The translations under genes and the position numbers were made by a program. Positions 1 through 8,213 of a DNA stretch of 64,000 bases are shown here, piece after piece; within the stretch, counting starts at the first letter, position 1; every line of letters begins with the position of its first letter. Under the pieces are notes generated by a model. It searched no databases and was not told where the DNA came from. It was given only the letters and a program-made list of their open reading frames with translations. Origin of the DNA: Crocinitomicaceae bacterium (GTDB lineage Bacteria > Bacteroidota > Bacteroidia > Flavobacteriales_D > Crocinitomicaceae). Where the stretch lies: NCBI GenBank assembly GCA_016708105.1, contig JADJGJ010000001.1, forward strand, positions 2,170,001 through 2,234,000, written 5' to 3'.

Positions 1-1
1 G

Positions 2-1210
2 GTAGCAGAAGCCATGAAACGAGGATTCTACAACGGAAACCCTGAATGGTCAAATCTTGGACAAGGTCAACCTGAAATTGGTGAGATGGAAGGAGCACCC
101 AAACGTATTACTTCATTCAGCATTGAGCCAGGTGATCAGGCTTATGGCCCCTTGAGTGGGTCACAAGGTTTGAGAGAAATGATAGCCGATCATTACAACC
201 GACTCTATCGCAAAAAAAATAAATCAAAATATACTGCTGATAACGTAAGTGTATGTATGGGTGGAAGACTTGCTCTCACACGCATATTTGCTGCACTTGG
301 CAAAGTAAAACTTGGTTATAAAAATCCTGAGTACACCGCATATCAGGATACCATGGCCTACCATCAGTCCAAAATAACCTGTGTTGAAATTCCGGTAACT
401 GAAAAAAATGGATTCAACATTCCGGCTAATAAATTGTCATCTGTTATCACAAAAAACAAACTTGGAGCACTACTCATTTCCAATCCTTGCAATCCAACCG
501 GATATGTAATACAAGGTAAAGAACTTGCGACATGGGTTAAAACTGCACGCCAGAAAAATTGCGCATTAATACTGGATGAATTTTATTCTCATTTTATTTA
601 CGAAGGAAAAAATGCAGCCAAGGCAGGAATATCAGGAGCTGAATTTATAGATGATGTGGACAAAGATCCTGTTTTATTAATAGACGGATTAACAAAATCA
701 TTCCGCTATCCCGGTTGGCGAGTTGGCTGGATAGTAGGCCCAAAAAACATCATTGAAAACATCAACCGTGCAGCCAGCGCAGTTGACGGTGGCCCAAGCC
801 AACCCATGACACGTGCGACCATGAAAGTGCTTGAAAAAAATTACGCTGATCAAGAAACGAAAGCAGTGCGAAACATGTTCAGCCGCAAGAAAAATTTCAT
901 GGTTGAATCACTCACCAAAGCGGGTATCAATATTTTACCATCCAACGGTACATTCTATTTATGGGGAGACATTTCAAAATTACCGACACCAATTAATAAG
1001 GCCGAACGATTTTTCTTTGAAGCATTAAACCACAAAGTGATGACAGTGCCGGGTTACTTTTTTGACGTGCAACCCAAACCGGTTAAAAAACAAAACTTTC
1101 AGCAATGGATCAGGTTCTCATTTGGACCAGATGAAAAAAACATGAAAGCAGGTCTAACCCGACTCAACGAAATGATTGATTCGTTCAGAAAAAAATCAAA
1201 AAAAAAATAA
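2..1210 (+). CDS. PLP-dependent class I/II aminotransferase, 5' end beyond the window
   Basis: This is a fold-type I aminotransferase that moves an amino group between an amino acid and a 2-oxoacid. Visible motifs are NPCNPTGY, the LDEFY aspartate motif and DGLTKSFRYPGWRVGW, which holds the PLP lysine (K228 counted from the ATG at 14). The open frame runs to the window edge. The family motif NLGQGQPE lies only about 16 residues after the ATG at 14, whereas relatives have roughly 30-40 residues before it, so the true start is probably upstream and the entry is partial. The acyl-CoA dehydrogenase gene follows 18 bp later in the same direction. The operon context (indolepyruvate oxidoreductase) suggests an aromatic or otherwise bulky amino acid as donor, but this is inference; motifs alone do not give the substrate. 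Confidence 0.85.
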   Translation, partial: VAEAMKRGFYNGNPEWSNLGQGQPEIGEMEGAPKRITSFSIEPGDQAYGPLSGSQGLREMIADHYNRLYRKKNKSKYTADNVSVCMGGRLALTRIFAALGKVKLGYKNPEYTAYQDTMAYHQSKITCVEIPVTEKNGFNIPANKLSSVITKNKLGALLISNPCNPTGYVIQGKELATWVKTARQKNCALILDEFYSHFIYEGKNAAKAGISGAEFIDDVDKDPVLLIDGLTKSFRYPGWRVGWIVGPKNIIENINRAASAVDGGPSQPMTRATMKVLEKNYADQETKAVRNMFSRKKNFMVESLTKAGINILPSNGTFYLWGDISKLPTPINKAERFFFEALNHKVMTVPGYFFDVQPKPVKKQNFQQWIRFSFGPDEKNMKAGLTRLNEMIDSFRKKSKKK

Positions 1211-1228
1211 ACCGACACCATCGCAAAC

Positions 1229-2359
1229 ATGAATTTTGAATTAACTGACATACAAAAACAAGTGCAGGCCACATTCAGAGAGTTTGCTGATAAACGCATT
1301 CGCCCACAAGCTGCAAAACTTGACGAAGAAAAAAAATTCCCCTCTGAGCTTTTCAAAGAAGCAGCCGACCTGGGATTTTTTGGTATGCGATATCCTGAAT
1401 CAGCCGGAGGTACCGGAATGGATGTTGTGTCCTATTCGCTTGCCGTAATGGAAATAGCACGCGGATCGCTGAGTGTTGCGGCGGCATGCACTATGCAATC
1501 ACTCATGGGTACTTATTTTCTTTATCGGTTCGGTAATGATGAAATTCGTGAACAATATTTTGCTGCCGCTTTGAGAGGTGAAAAAATTGGTGGTATCTGT
1601 ATGACAGAACCCAATGCAGGAAGTGATTTGATGAGCATTCAAACTACAGCAAAAATTACTACTGATGGTTTTGTTCTCAATGGACAAAAAACCTGGGTAA
1701 CTTCAGCACCAGTTGCTGATTTTTTTACCGTGCTTGCTAAAACAGATAATCATGATCAGCTTTCTATCTTTTTTGTTCCTGCAAATCTGAAAGGTGTAAT
1801 GGTTGGTAAGAGTATTGAAAAAATGGGAGTGCGCGCATCTCTCACCAGCGAAGTAGCTTTTGATGGCGTTGTATTATCTCAAAAAAATATTCTGGGTAAA
1901 ATAGGTGAAGGCACAAAATGTTTAAAAGAAATATTGGCAGAAATCAGAATCATGACTGCCGCACTTGCCATTGGAGTAGCGCAAGCAGCATTTGAAGAAG
2001 CCATGGAATATGCAAAAACTCGTGTTCAGTTTGGAAAACCCATTGGAAAATTTCAGGCTGTTCAAATGAAATTTGCAGACATGGCTTTAAAACTTGAAAT
2101 GGCAAAACACTATACACTCTATGCTGCACAGTTAAGTGATGAGAATAAACCACGACAAAAAGAATCCATGATGGCTAAACTGTATGCATCAGAAATTTCA
2201 AATGAAATATGTGATGAAGCATGTCGGGTATTAGCATCTTACGGTTACGCGGTGGAATATCATTTGGAAAGATATCTGCGTGATGCACGCTTTACCTTGA
2301 TTGGTGGCGGAACATCAGAAATTCTTAAAATAAATATTGCTAAAGAAATTGGATTATGA
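1229..2359 (+). CDS. Acyl-CoA dehydrogenase, possibly arylmalonyl/benzylmalonyl-CoA-type
   Basis: This is a 376-residue FAD-dependent acyl-CoA dehydrogenase of normal family length. It has the signature MTEPNAGSD (residues 125-133), the WVTSA beta-domain motif and the C-terminal YLRDARFTLIGGGTSEI motif. The residue that is the catalytic glutamate in short- and medium-chain enzymes (EGT) is glycine (G360), as in some other subfamilies; E238 in the helix segment LAEIR is a possible replacement base, but this is not shown. The gene sits 18 bp after the aminotransferase and its stop overlaps the next start (ATGA). Next to a B12 mutase and a family III CoA-transferase, it occupies the place of IaaF (benzylmalonyl-CoA dehydrogenase) in auxin degradation. 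That role is inference; a branched-chain acyl-CoA substrate is the main alternative. Confidence 0.85.
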   Translation: MNFELTDIQKQVQATFREFADKRIRPQAAKLDEEKKFPSELFKEAADLGFFGMRYPESAGGTGMDVVSYSLAVMEIARGSLSVAAACTMQSLMGTYFLYRFGNDEIREQYFAAALRGEKIGGICMTEPNAGSDLMSIQTTAKITTDGFVLNGQKTWVTSAPVADFFTVLAKTDNHDQLSIFFVPANLKGVMVGKSIEKMGVRASLTSEVAFDGVVLSQKNILGKIGEGTKCLKEILAEIRIMTAALAIGVAQAAFEEAMEYAKTRVQFGKPIGKFQAVQMKFADMALKLEMAKHYTLYAAQLSDENKPRQKESMMAKLYASEISNEICDEACRVLASYGYAVEYHLERYLRDARFTLIGGGTSEILKINIAKEIGL

Positions 2360-3726
2360 GTTTTATTCACGCATACGGCACTTGTATTCCTGCCTTCAGA
2401 ATTGAAGATCGGATGCTGAATCCGAAAGGGAAAAAGAACGCCGCACGAGCTGTATGTTATACCGATGAAGATGTCATCACCTTAGCATACGAAGCATCCA
2501 AAGAATGTTTAGTCAATTCAAAAAATCAACCTGAAGCAATTCTTTTTGCAAATTCATCACCGGTATTTTTCAATCGCTATCATGCTTCATTTCTTGGTGA
2601 TTTACTTGGATTACCCTCTACTCTTTATTCGCTTGATTTAGTCAATTCATTAAAAAGTGGAACTGATGCAATCATACTTGCCAACTCACTCATCAACGCA
2701 GGTCAATTCAAAAACATACTGGTGATTTGTTCAGATGTTCACTATACAGGTATTGGCAATGAATTATATACTAATCATGGTCACGGGGCATGCGCCTTGC
2801 TCTTATCAAATCAAAACGGAAATTCAGAAATAGTCAATGCAATTTCTTATGGTTCGCATCCGGCTGAAGAATATGATTATAAAAACCAGCATCTGAAAAT
2901 GGATGCTCGCTACGGGCGTGATGCAGGATTTAAAAATTGTATGTTTGATTTAGTGAAACAACATGCAAAAGATTTTCCGGGAACAGATAAAATTATTCTC
3001 AATTCGCCTTACGCAAAACTTGCCGGGCCTGTATTCATGAAAGCCGGATGCGGTGAAAATCAATTCTCACGAGATAGCTTGACATCCATGATTGGAAATA
3101 CAGGATGCGTGCATGCCGTATTACAAATTATATCTGAAATTGAAAACGGAACAAAAAATATCATGGCAGTTGATTATGCAAACGGAACAAATTTCCTTCA
3201 GATAAGTACTAAACAAAACGACTCAAAAAGCTGGACAGAAAAATTAAATCAGTTTAATCTCATTCAGTCTTATCAAGATTATCTCACCTTAAGAAAAGAA
3301 GGCAATTTCAACTCACGTCAATATAAAACGCGTGAAATGTTCTCTTCAGAGATGATGAATGATCGTGAGCAAGAAGCATACATCAGACTCAAGGCGCAAA
3401 AATGCGTGTCTTGCGGAACGGCCTACCTGATCAAAACCTTGCGGTGTAAAAAGTGTCATTCAGAAAATTTTGAAACAGTTCAACTGGCAAATCACGGACA
3501 AGTTTATTCCTGCACGAAAGAACATTATTTTCCGGTTTCATTTCCACCGGTAAGCATGCTGGTGATTGATTTGGAAGGTGGTGGCAGAATTACTGTTCAA
3601 CAAACAGACACCATGTATCCTGATCAAAATGACGTTGAAATTGGATCATCAGTCAAATTGGTTTTACGCAAAATGGTAGAGCATGATGAAAAACCAAATT
3701 ACTTTTTAAAAGCAATTAAGGCATGA
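2356..3726 (+). CDS. KAS III/HMG-CoA synthase-like domain fused to DUF35 Zn-ribbon/OB-fold
   Basis: The protein has 456 residues. Residues 1-320 have a thiolase-superfamily (HMG-CoA synthase/KAS III-like) layout, and residues 340-456 form a DUF35 domain with a rubredoxin-like Zn-ribbon (C350-x2-C353 and C364-x2-C367) followed by an OB-fold. DUF35 proteins bind CoA substrates and pair with thiolases, as in archaeal thiolase/HMG-CoA synthase complexes and BbsAB of toluene degradation. The nucleophile position of the synthase family (NAC-type motif) reads NSLKSGTDA here, with Leu99 in place of Cys. The front domain is therefore probably non-catalytic and structural. The stop overlaps the thiolase start by 4 bp (ATGA), which supports a two-protein complex. 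The fusion is visible in the frame; lack of activity is inferred. Confidence 0.8.
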   Translation: MSFIHAYGTCIPAFRIEDRMLNPKGKKNAARAVCYTDEDVITLAYEASKECLVNSKNQPEAILFANSSPVFFNRYHASFLGDLLGLPSTLYSLDLVNSLKSGTDAIILANSLINAGQFKNILVICSDVHYTGIGNELYTNHGHGACALLLSNQNGNSEIVNAISYGSHPAEEYDYKNQHLKMDARYGRDAGFKNCMFDLVKQHAKDFPGTDKIILNSPYAKLAGPVFMKAGCGENQFSRDSLTSMIGNTGCVHAVLQIISEIENGTKNIMAVDYANGTNFLQISTKQNDSKSWTEKLNQFNLIQSYQDYLTLRKEGNFNSRQYKTREMFSSEMMNDREQEAYIRLKAQKCVSCGTAYLIKTLRCKKCHSENFETVQLANHGQVYSCTKEHYFPVSFPPVSMLVIDLEGGGRITVQQTDTMYPDQNDVEIGSSVKLVLRKMVEHDEKPNYFLKAIKA

Positions 3727-4895
3727 AAGATATCGCGATTATAGGAATTGGCGTTACAAAATTTGGTGAGTTGTTTCATCAGAGTTATGATGATCTGGTG
3801 CGTGATGCAGCAACACAAGCCGTGAAAGATGCCGGAGTACAATTAGATGAAATTGATGCAGCATGGTTGTCAACCGCATTTCCTGAAATAGGAGTTTTTA
3901 AAGGACGCAGCGGAATGGATTTAGCAGAACCTTTGAATCTTTACAACATACCCGTAACCCGTGTTTCTAATTTTTGTGCATCAGGTGCTGATGCTATCAG
4001 AAATGCGGTAAATGCTTTGCGCGCCGGCGAATGCAATGTTGCCATGGCTTTGGGAGTTGAAAAACTCCGCGACCGACAACCACAAGACAGCATCGTGAAA
4101 ATGATGGTTGAATACGGACATCCGTTTTTGCAAAAAGGATTTACCGCTGCCGGTACATTTTCAATTTATGCGAAAAGAATGCAACATGAATTTGGCATTA
4201 CCCGTGAAGATATTGCAGGTGTATCTGTAAAAAATCATTTTCATGGATCAATGAATGATAAGGCGCATCACCGCAAAGCTTGTACTGTAAATGATGTACT
4301 ATGTTCACCCATGGTTGCTGACCCGCTCACAGTAATGGATAGCTGTCCTACAACAGATGGTGCTGCTTGTGTGATTTTGGTGCGGGCTGAAGATTTGGAT
4401 AAAAAGAAACATCGCCCGGTTTATATTCAGGGTATCGGACTTTCCATTTCAACCGGATGGGATTTACCTTTTTTTGATACCAATCATGATTTTTTATCAT
4501 TTGAAGCGACACGCACTGCTGCATCAAAAGCATACAAACAAGCCGGTATTACAAATCCTGCAGATGAACTTGATTTGATTGAAGTGCATGATTGTTTTTC
4601 CATTGTTGAATTACTCACTTACGAAGATTTAGGTCTCTGCAAAAAAGGAGAAGCAAAAGATATGATACGCAGTGGAGCAACAAAACTGGGCGGAAAAATT
4701 CCGGTAAATGTAAGTGGTGGATTATTATCCTGCGGGCATCCGGTGGGTGCTACCGGCGTGCGCATGGTGACTGAAGTTGTCAACCATTTACGCAATGATG
4801 CAGGCGCAAGACAAGTTGCCAATGCTAAAAGAGGATTGACACATAATATTGGAGGACCCGGAGCTATTGCTTCAGTGATTGTGCTGGGAACGTGA
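3723..4895 (+). CDS. SCP-x-like thiolase (acetyl-CoA acyltransferase)
   Basis: This 390-residue thiolase cleaves a 3-oxoacyl-CoA with CoA. The SCP-x/lipid-transfer thiolase motifs are intact: nucleophile Cys85 in NFCASGADA, HDCF at 289-292, and SCGHPVGATG with Cys337. Its length matches this branch, which lacks the inserted loop of classical FadA thiolases. It overlaps the KAS-like/DUF35 gene by 4 bp. Thiolases of this branch form complexes with DUF35 proteins (for example BbsAB), so the upstream protein is its likely partner. In the proposed pathway it would release acetyl-CoA from an aryl 3-oxopropionyl-CoA. A 35-bp gap separates it from the mutase small subunit. Enzyme class is secure; the aryl substrate is inference. 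Confidence 0.88.
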   Translation: MKDIAIIGIGVTKFGELFHQSYDDLVRDAATQAVKDAGVQLDEIDAAWLSTAFPEIGVFKGRSGMDLAEPLNLYNIPVTRVSNFCASGADAIRNAVNALRAGECNVAMALGVEKLRDRQPQDSIVKMMVEYGHPFLQKGFTAAGTFSIYAKRMQHEFGITREDIAGVSVKNHFHGSMNDKAHHRKACTVNDVLCSPMVADPLTVMDSCPTTDGAACVILVRAEDLDKKKHRPVYIQGIGLSISTGWDLPFFDTNHDFLSFEATRTAASKAYKQAGITNPADELDLIEVHDCFSIVELLTYEDLGLCKKGEAKDMIRSGATKLGGKIPVNVSGGLLSCGHPVGATGVRMVTEVVNHLRNDAGARQVANAKRGLTHNIGGPGAIASVIVLGT

Positions 4896-4930
4896 AAAAT
4901 TTATAAGAATTAAAACTAAAAAATAAACCT

Positions 4931-5329
4931 ATGAAAGTACTACTAAGTAAACCAGGCCTTGATGGTCATGACGTAGGAGTGAAAGTGCTTGCGCACGGAT
5001 TAAAAGATGCCGGCTATGAAGTGGTATATACCGGCTTGAGAAAAACAATTACAGAAATTATTGATCAAGCCATTGCTTGCAAAGCAGACATCATTGGTAT
5101 GTCCATTCTTTCAGGCACTCACTTGGTGATAGCGCAAAAAATGAAAGAAGAAATGTCAGCAAGAAAACTAAACATGCCTTGGTTTGTTGGCGGCAATATT
5201 CCTTCAAAAGATGTAAATGAATTGAAAAAGATTGGAGCATCAGAAGCATTTGCTACCGGCACCAAAGTGAGCGAGGTGGTAAACTATTTCAGTTCAATGA
5301 AAGCAACTGTAAAAACAAACGCAGCCTGA
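4931..5329 (+). CDS. Cobalamin-binding small subunit of acyl-CoA mutase
   Basis: This 132-residue stand-alone B12-binding domain is like the C-terminal part of methylmalonyl-CoA mutase. It shows the base-off/His-on signature: DGHDVG near residues 16-21 (lower axial histidine), GMSILSGTH for the nucleotide loop, and FVGGNIP. Split small subunits of this size occur in isobutyryl-CoA mutase (IcmB), 2-hydroxyisobutyryl-CoA mutase and the IaaGH-type (2-aminophenyl)succinyl-CoA mutase, whereas classical methylmalonyl-CoA mutase carries this domain on the large chain. The large subunit gene follows 41 bp downstream. No MeaB-type GTPase chaperone gene is present in the window. Confidence 0.9.
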   Translation: MKVLLSKPGLDGHDVGVKVLAHGLKDAGYEVVYTGLRKTITEIIDQAIACKADIIGMSILSGTHLVIAQKMKEEMSARKLNMPWFVGGNIPSKDVNELKKIGASEAFATGTKVSEVVNYFSSMKATVKTNAA

Positions 5330-5370
5330 TAGAAGTTCACGAGCAGCTTTGTTGAATAAATAAAAATTGT

Positions 5371-7008
5371 GTGATGAGTTCAAAAGAAACAAAAACAGCA
5401 ACGGGAAAAACAGCAAAAGATCTCAATGTAAAACCTGTTCATATAGAATCAGGTTTTGAAGTTAATCCGGTTTACACGGCAGATGATATTGCTGAATCAT
5501 CTATTAAAAATGAGATGCCGGGTGAGTATCCTTTTACCAGAGGAATACATCCTACCATGTATAGAAACAAGCCATTTACGATCAGACAGTACGCCGGATT
5601 TGCTTCACCTGAAGAGACGAATGAACGTTTTCATTTCCTGATTAAAAACGGACAATCAGGTTTGAATGTGGCATTTGATTTGCCAACCCAATGCGGACTT
5701 GATTCAGATGATCCAAGAGCTTTTGGTGAAGTAGGACGTGTAGGAATGTCAATTGATACGCTGGAAGATTTTGAAATTGCATTCCGCAATATTGATCTTG
5801 ATAAAATTACCGTATCACTTACCATCAACGGAACAGCCATAATATTGATTGCCATGTATGTTGCCATGGCTGAAAAATTAGGGTATGATATTGCCAACTT
5901 GCGAGGGACAGCTCAAAACGATATTCTCAAAGAATTCATTGGCAGAGGTACCTGGATTTTTCCGGTTGACAAATCGGTAAAATTGGTTGTTGACACCATT
6001 GAGTACTGTGCTAAGCATGTTCCTAAATACAGCCCTGTGAGTGTGTGTGGATATCATATACGTGAGAGCGGAGCAAACCCTGTACAAGAAATGGCATACG
6101 CATTTTGCATTGCCAAAGCTTACAGTGACGGAGCATTAGAAAGAGGAATTACCATTGATGATTTTGCATCACGCCTTTCATTCAATTTTGATATTTATGG
6201 AAACCTGTTTGAACAAATTGCAAAATTCAGAGGTGGAAGAAGATTGTGGGCTAAAATTATTCGTGAAGAATACGGAGCTAAAAAAGATTCATCCTGCTGG
6301 TTGCGCATGATTGCCGGCGGAGGAGGAGGAGGCTTAACCAAGGAGCAACCCGAAAACAACATTGTGCGCAGTGCATACTACGCCTTAATCAGCGCTTTGT
6401 CAGGCACACAAACCATGGCCTTGTGCAGTTATGATGAAGCCTACACTATTCCGACAGAACATTCAGCAGAAATTTCCTTGCGCACCATGCAAATCATGAT
6501 TCACGAAATGGGAATTTGTGATACGGTAGATCCACTTGGAGGTTCATATTATGTTGAAGCGCTCACAGATCGGTTTGAGAAAGAAATTCGCGAAGAAATG
6601 AAAACCGTTGAGAAATGGAACGGTATTGTTGAAGCAGTTGCAACGGGTAAAATTCAAGAGTCGGTTTCAAAGCAGGCATACGAAAGAGAGATGGGTGTGC
6701 AGCGTGGTGAAATTCCAAAAGTTGGTGTAAATATTTTCACTCGTGATGAAGAAGCAAAAGATGTAGAATTTCACCCGTACAATCAAAAAGCTGTAGATGC
6801 ACAAATAGAAAAATTGAAACGCATCAAATCAACTCGTGATAATATTCAGGTACAAACTTGCCTTGAAACAATTAAAAAAGATGCGCAGGAAAATAAAAAT
6901 CTGATGCCATCTATCATTGCTGCAGTAAAGGTATATTGTACGGTGGGTGAAATTGTGCAAGTGATGAAAGAAGTTTACGGAGAATATAAAGAACCAATTT
7001 TCTTCTGA
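5371..7008 (+). CDS. B12-dependent acyl-CoA mutase large subunit (dicarboxylyl-CoA type predicted)
   Basis: This 545-residue TIM-barrel subunit of a methylmalonyl-CoA mutase-family enzyme catalyses carbon-skeleton rearrangement of a CoA ester by a radical mechanism with the small subunit. Landmarks are TIRQYAGF, AFDLPTQ, GYHIRESG with the conserved His229, and a C-terminal HPYN region. Aligned by eye to methylmalonyl-CoA mutase, the carboxylate-binding arginine is retained (R192 in GRGTWIFP), whereas isobutyryl-CoA mutase has Gln there. The pocket tyrosine of PYxTMY is His60 (IHPTMY). This suggests a dicarboxylic acyl-CoA with a side group unlike methylmalonyl-CoA, fitting an arylsuccinyl/benzylmalonyl-CoA mutase. 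The substrate is inference; ethylmalonyl-like substrates remain possible. The stop overlaps the next start by one base (TGATG). Confidence 0.88.
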   Translation: MMSSKETKTATGKTAKDLNVKPVHIESGFEVNPVYTADDIAESSIKNEMPGEYPFTRGIHPTMYRNKPFTIRQYAGFASPEETNERFHFLIKNGQSGLNVAFDLPTQCGLDSDDPRAFGEVGRVGMSIDTLEDFEIAFRNIDLDKITVSLTINGTAIILIAMYVAMAEKLGYDIANLRGTAQNDILKEFIGRGTWIFPVDKSVKLVVDTIEYCAKHVPKYSPVSVCGYHIRESGANPVQEMAYAFCIAKAYSDGALERGITIDDFASRLSFNFDIYGNLFEQIAKFRGGRRLWAKIIREEYGAKKDSSCWLRMIAGGGGGGLTKEQPENNIVRSAYYALISALSGTQTMALCSYDEAYTIPTEHSAEISLRTMQIMIHEMGICDTVDPLGGSYYVEALTDRFEKEIREEMKTVEKWNGIVEAVATGKIQESVSKQAYEREMGVQRGEIPKVGVNIFTRDEEAKDVEFHPYNQKAVDAQIEKLKRIKSTRDNIQVQTCLETIKKDAQENKNLMPSIIAAVKVYCTVGEIVQVMKEVYGEYKEPIFF

Positions 7009-8213
7009 TGAGCAAACCAATTACAGTCATAAGTCTTGAACAAGCGTTAGCTCTGCCCTACGCAACGCAACGCATGGTACACATGGGCTGGCGTGTCATT
7101 CGTTTAGAAACACCTGCTGAAGAAGGCGGTGGAAATGCAGGTGACCCCAATCGCTACATCGGGGCTGATTTAGGATACCATGATTTGCATTCATACTATA
7201 TTGCACCTAATATTGGCAAAGAGGCTATCACCATCAATCTGAAAAAGAAAGAAGGACAAGAACTATTATTGCGTTTGATTAAAGAATTGGAAGTAGATGT
7301 TTTTCTATGCAATACCTTGCCCAAACGTTACAAACAATTAGGTATTGATTTTGAGACATTATCTAAAGCAAATCCAAAATTAATCTGGTGTTCAATCTCT
7401 GCAATGGGACCAAAGTATCCTGATGCAGCAGGTTATGATCCTGCCTTGCAATCTTTGATGGGATATACTTTTTTAACCGGAGAAACCAATGGAAAACCTG
7501 TACCGTGCGGAATACCCATCATTGATTTGAAAGCAGGTGATGAAGCATTCACACAAGTATTGCAGGCATTATTGGAACAACGAGATAACGCAAACGGAAA
7601 AGAGATTCATGTATCCATGGCCCAATGCGCAGCAAGTTGGCTTATCACTGCCTTGCCGCAATTAAGTTTTGTACAAAGCGACAGTGAACTTTTTCAGCGC
7701 AGTGGAAATGAACACCGCAGCTTTATCCCATGTAATGTTTATCAAACAAAAGATGGCATGGTTTATCTGGCAATTGGGAATGATATACAATGGGCAAAAT
7801 TCACTTCACAACCCGGCTTTGAAAGTCTTGCCTCTGATAAAAGAAAAACCAACGCCGGACGCATGCTAGAAAAAGACAAACTGTATATCGAAATTGGTGA
7901 ACTGACAAAAAATTTCACCACCGCTGCCTTTGTTGATCATTGCAGAAAATTGAGTTTGTCTGTTGCGCCGGTAAACACAATTAAAGATGTTGCACAATTA
8001 GAATTCATACAACCTGCCATGCTTCAAACTACCTTACCAAATGGAAAAGATGTGAGTTTGTTTCCTCCTGCAGGTGATACTGAATTTCTTAAAAAGAATA
8101 AAAATCACTTACCTTGTTCACCTCGTTTAGGTGAGAATAATGCTGAAATATTTCAAGAGGCAGGCATAGAAGAAAATGAACTATCGAGATTAAAAAACGA
8201 AAACACAATCTAG
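7008..8213 (+). CDS. Family III (CaiB/BaiF) CoA-transferase
   Basis: This 401-residue family III CoA-transferase moves CoA between carboxylic acids through an aspartyl-CoA intermediate. The probable nucleophile is Asp173 in PIIDLKAG, followed by the typical helix ending in QALLEQR. Family features include SAMGPKYPDAAGYDPALQSLMG-like sequence just before it. The start overlaps the mutase stop by one base and the stop abuts the next start, so it belongs to the same transcript. In auxin degradation the family III enzyme IaaL makes (2-aminophenyl)succinyl-CoA; the same position beside the mutase supports that analogy. The CoA donor and acceptor cannot be read from sequence. Confidence 0.87.
   Translation: MSKPITVISLEQALALPYATQRMVHMGWRVIRLETPAEEGGGNAGDPNRYIGADLGYHDLHSYYIAPNIGKEAITINLKKKEGQELLLRLIKELEVDVFLCNTLPKRYKQLGIDFETLSKANPKLIWCSISAMGPKYPDAAGYDPALQSLMGYTFLTGETNGKPVPCGIPIIDLKAGDEAFTQVLQALLEQRDNANGKEIHVSMAQCAASWLITALPQLSFVQSDSELFQRSGNEHRSFIPCNVYQTKDGMVYLAIGNDIQWAKFTSQPGFESLASDKRKTNAGRMLEKDKLYIEIGELTKNFTTAAFVDHCRKLSLSVAPVNTIKDVAQLEFIQPAMLQTTLPNGKDVSLFPPAGDTEFLKKNKNHLPCSPRLGENNAEIFQEAGIEENELSRLKNENTI

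Noticed and set aside
5371..7008. Classical methylmalonyl-CoA mutase
   Set aside because: B12 domain is on a separate small subunit, and the pocket Tyr is His; used only as structural reference.
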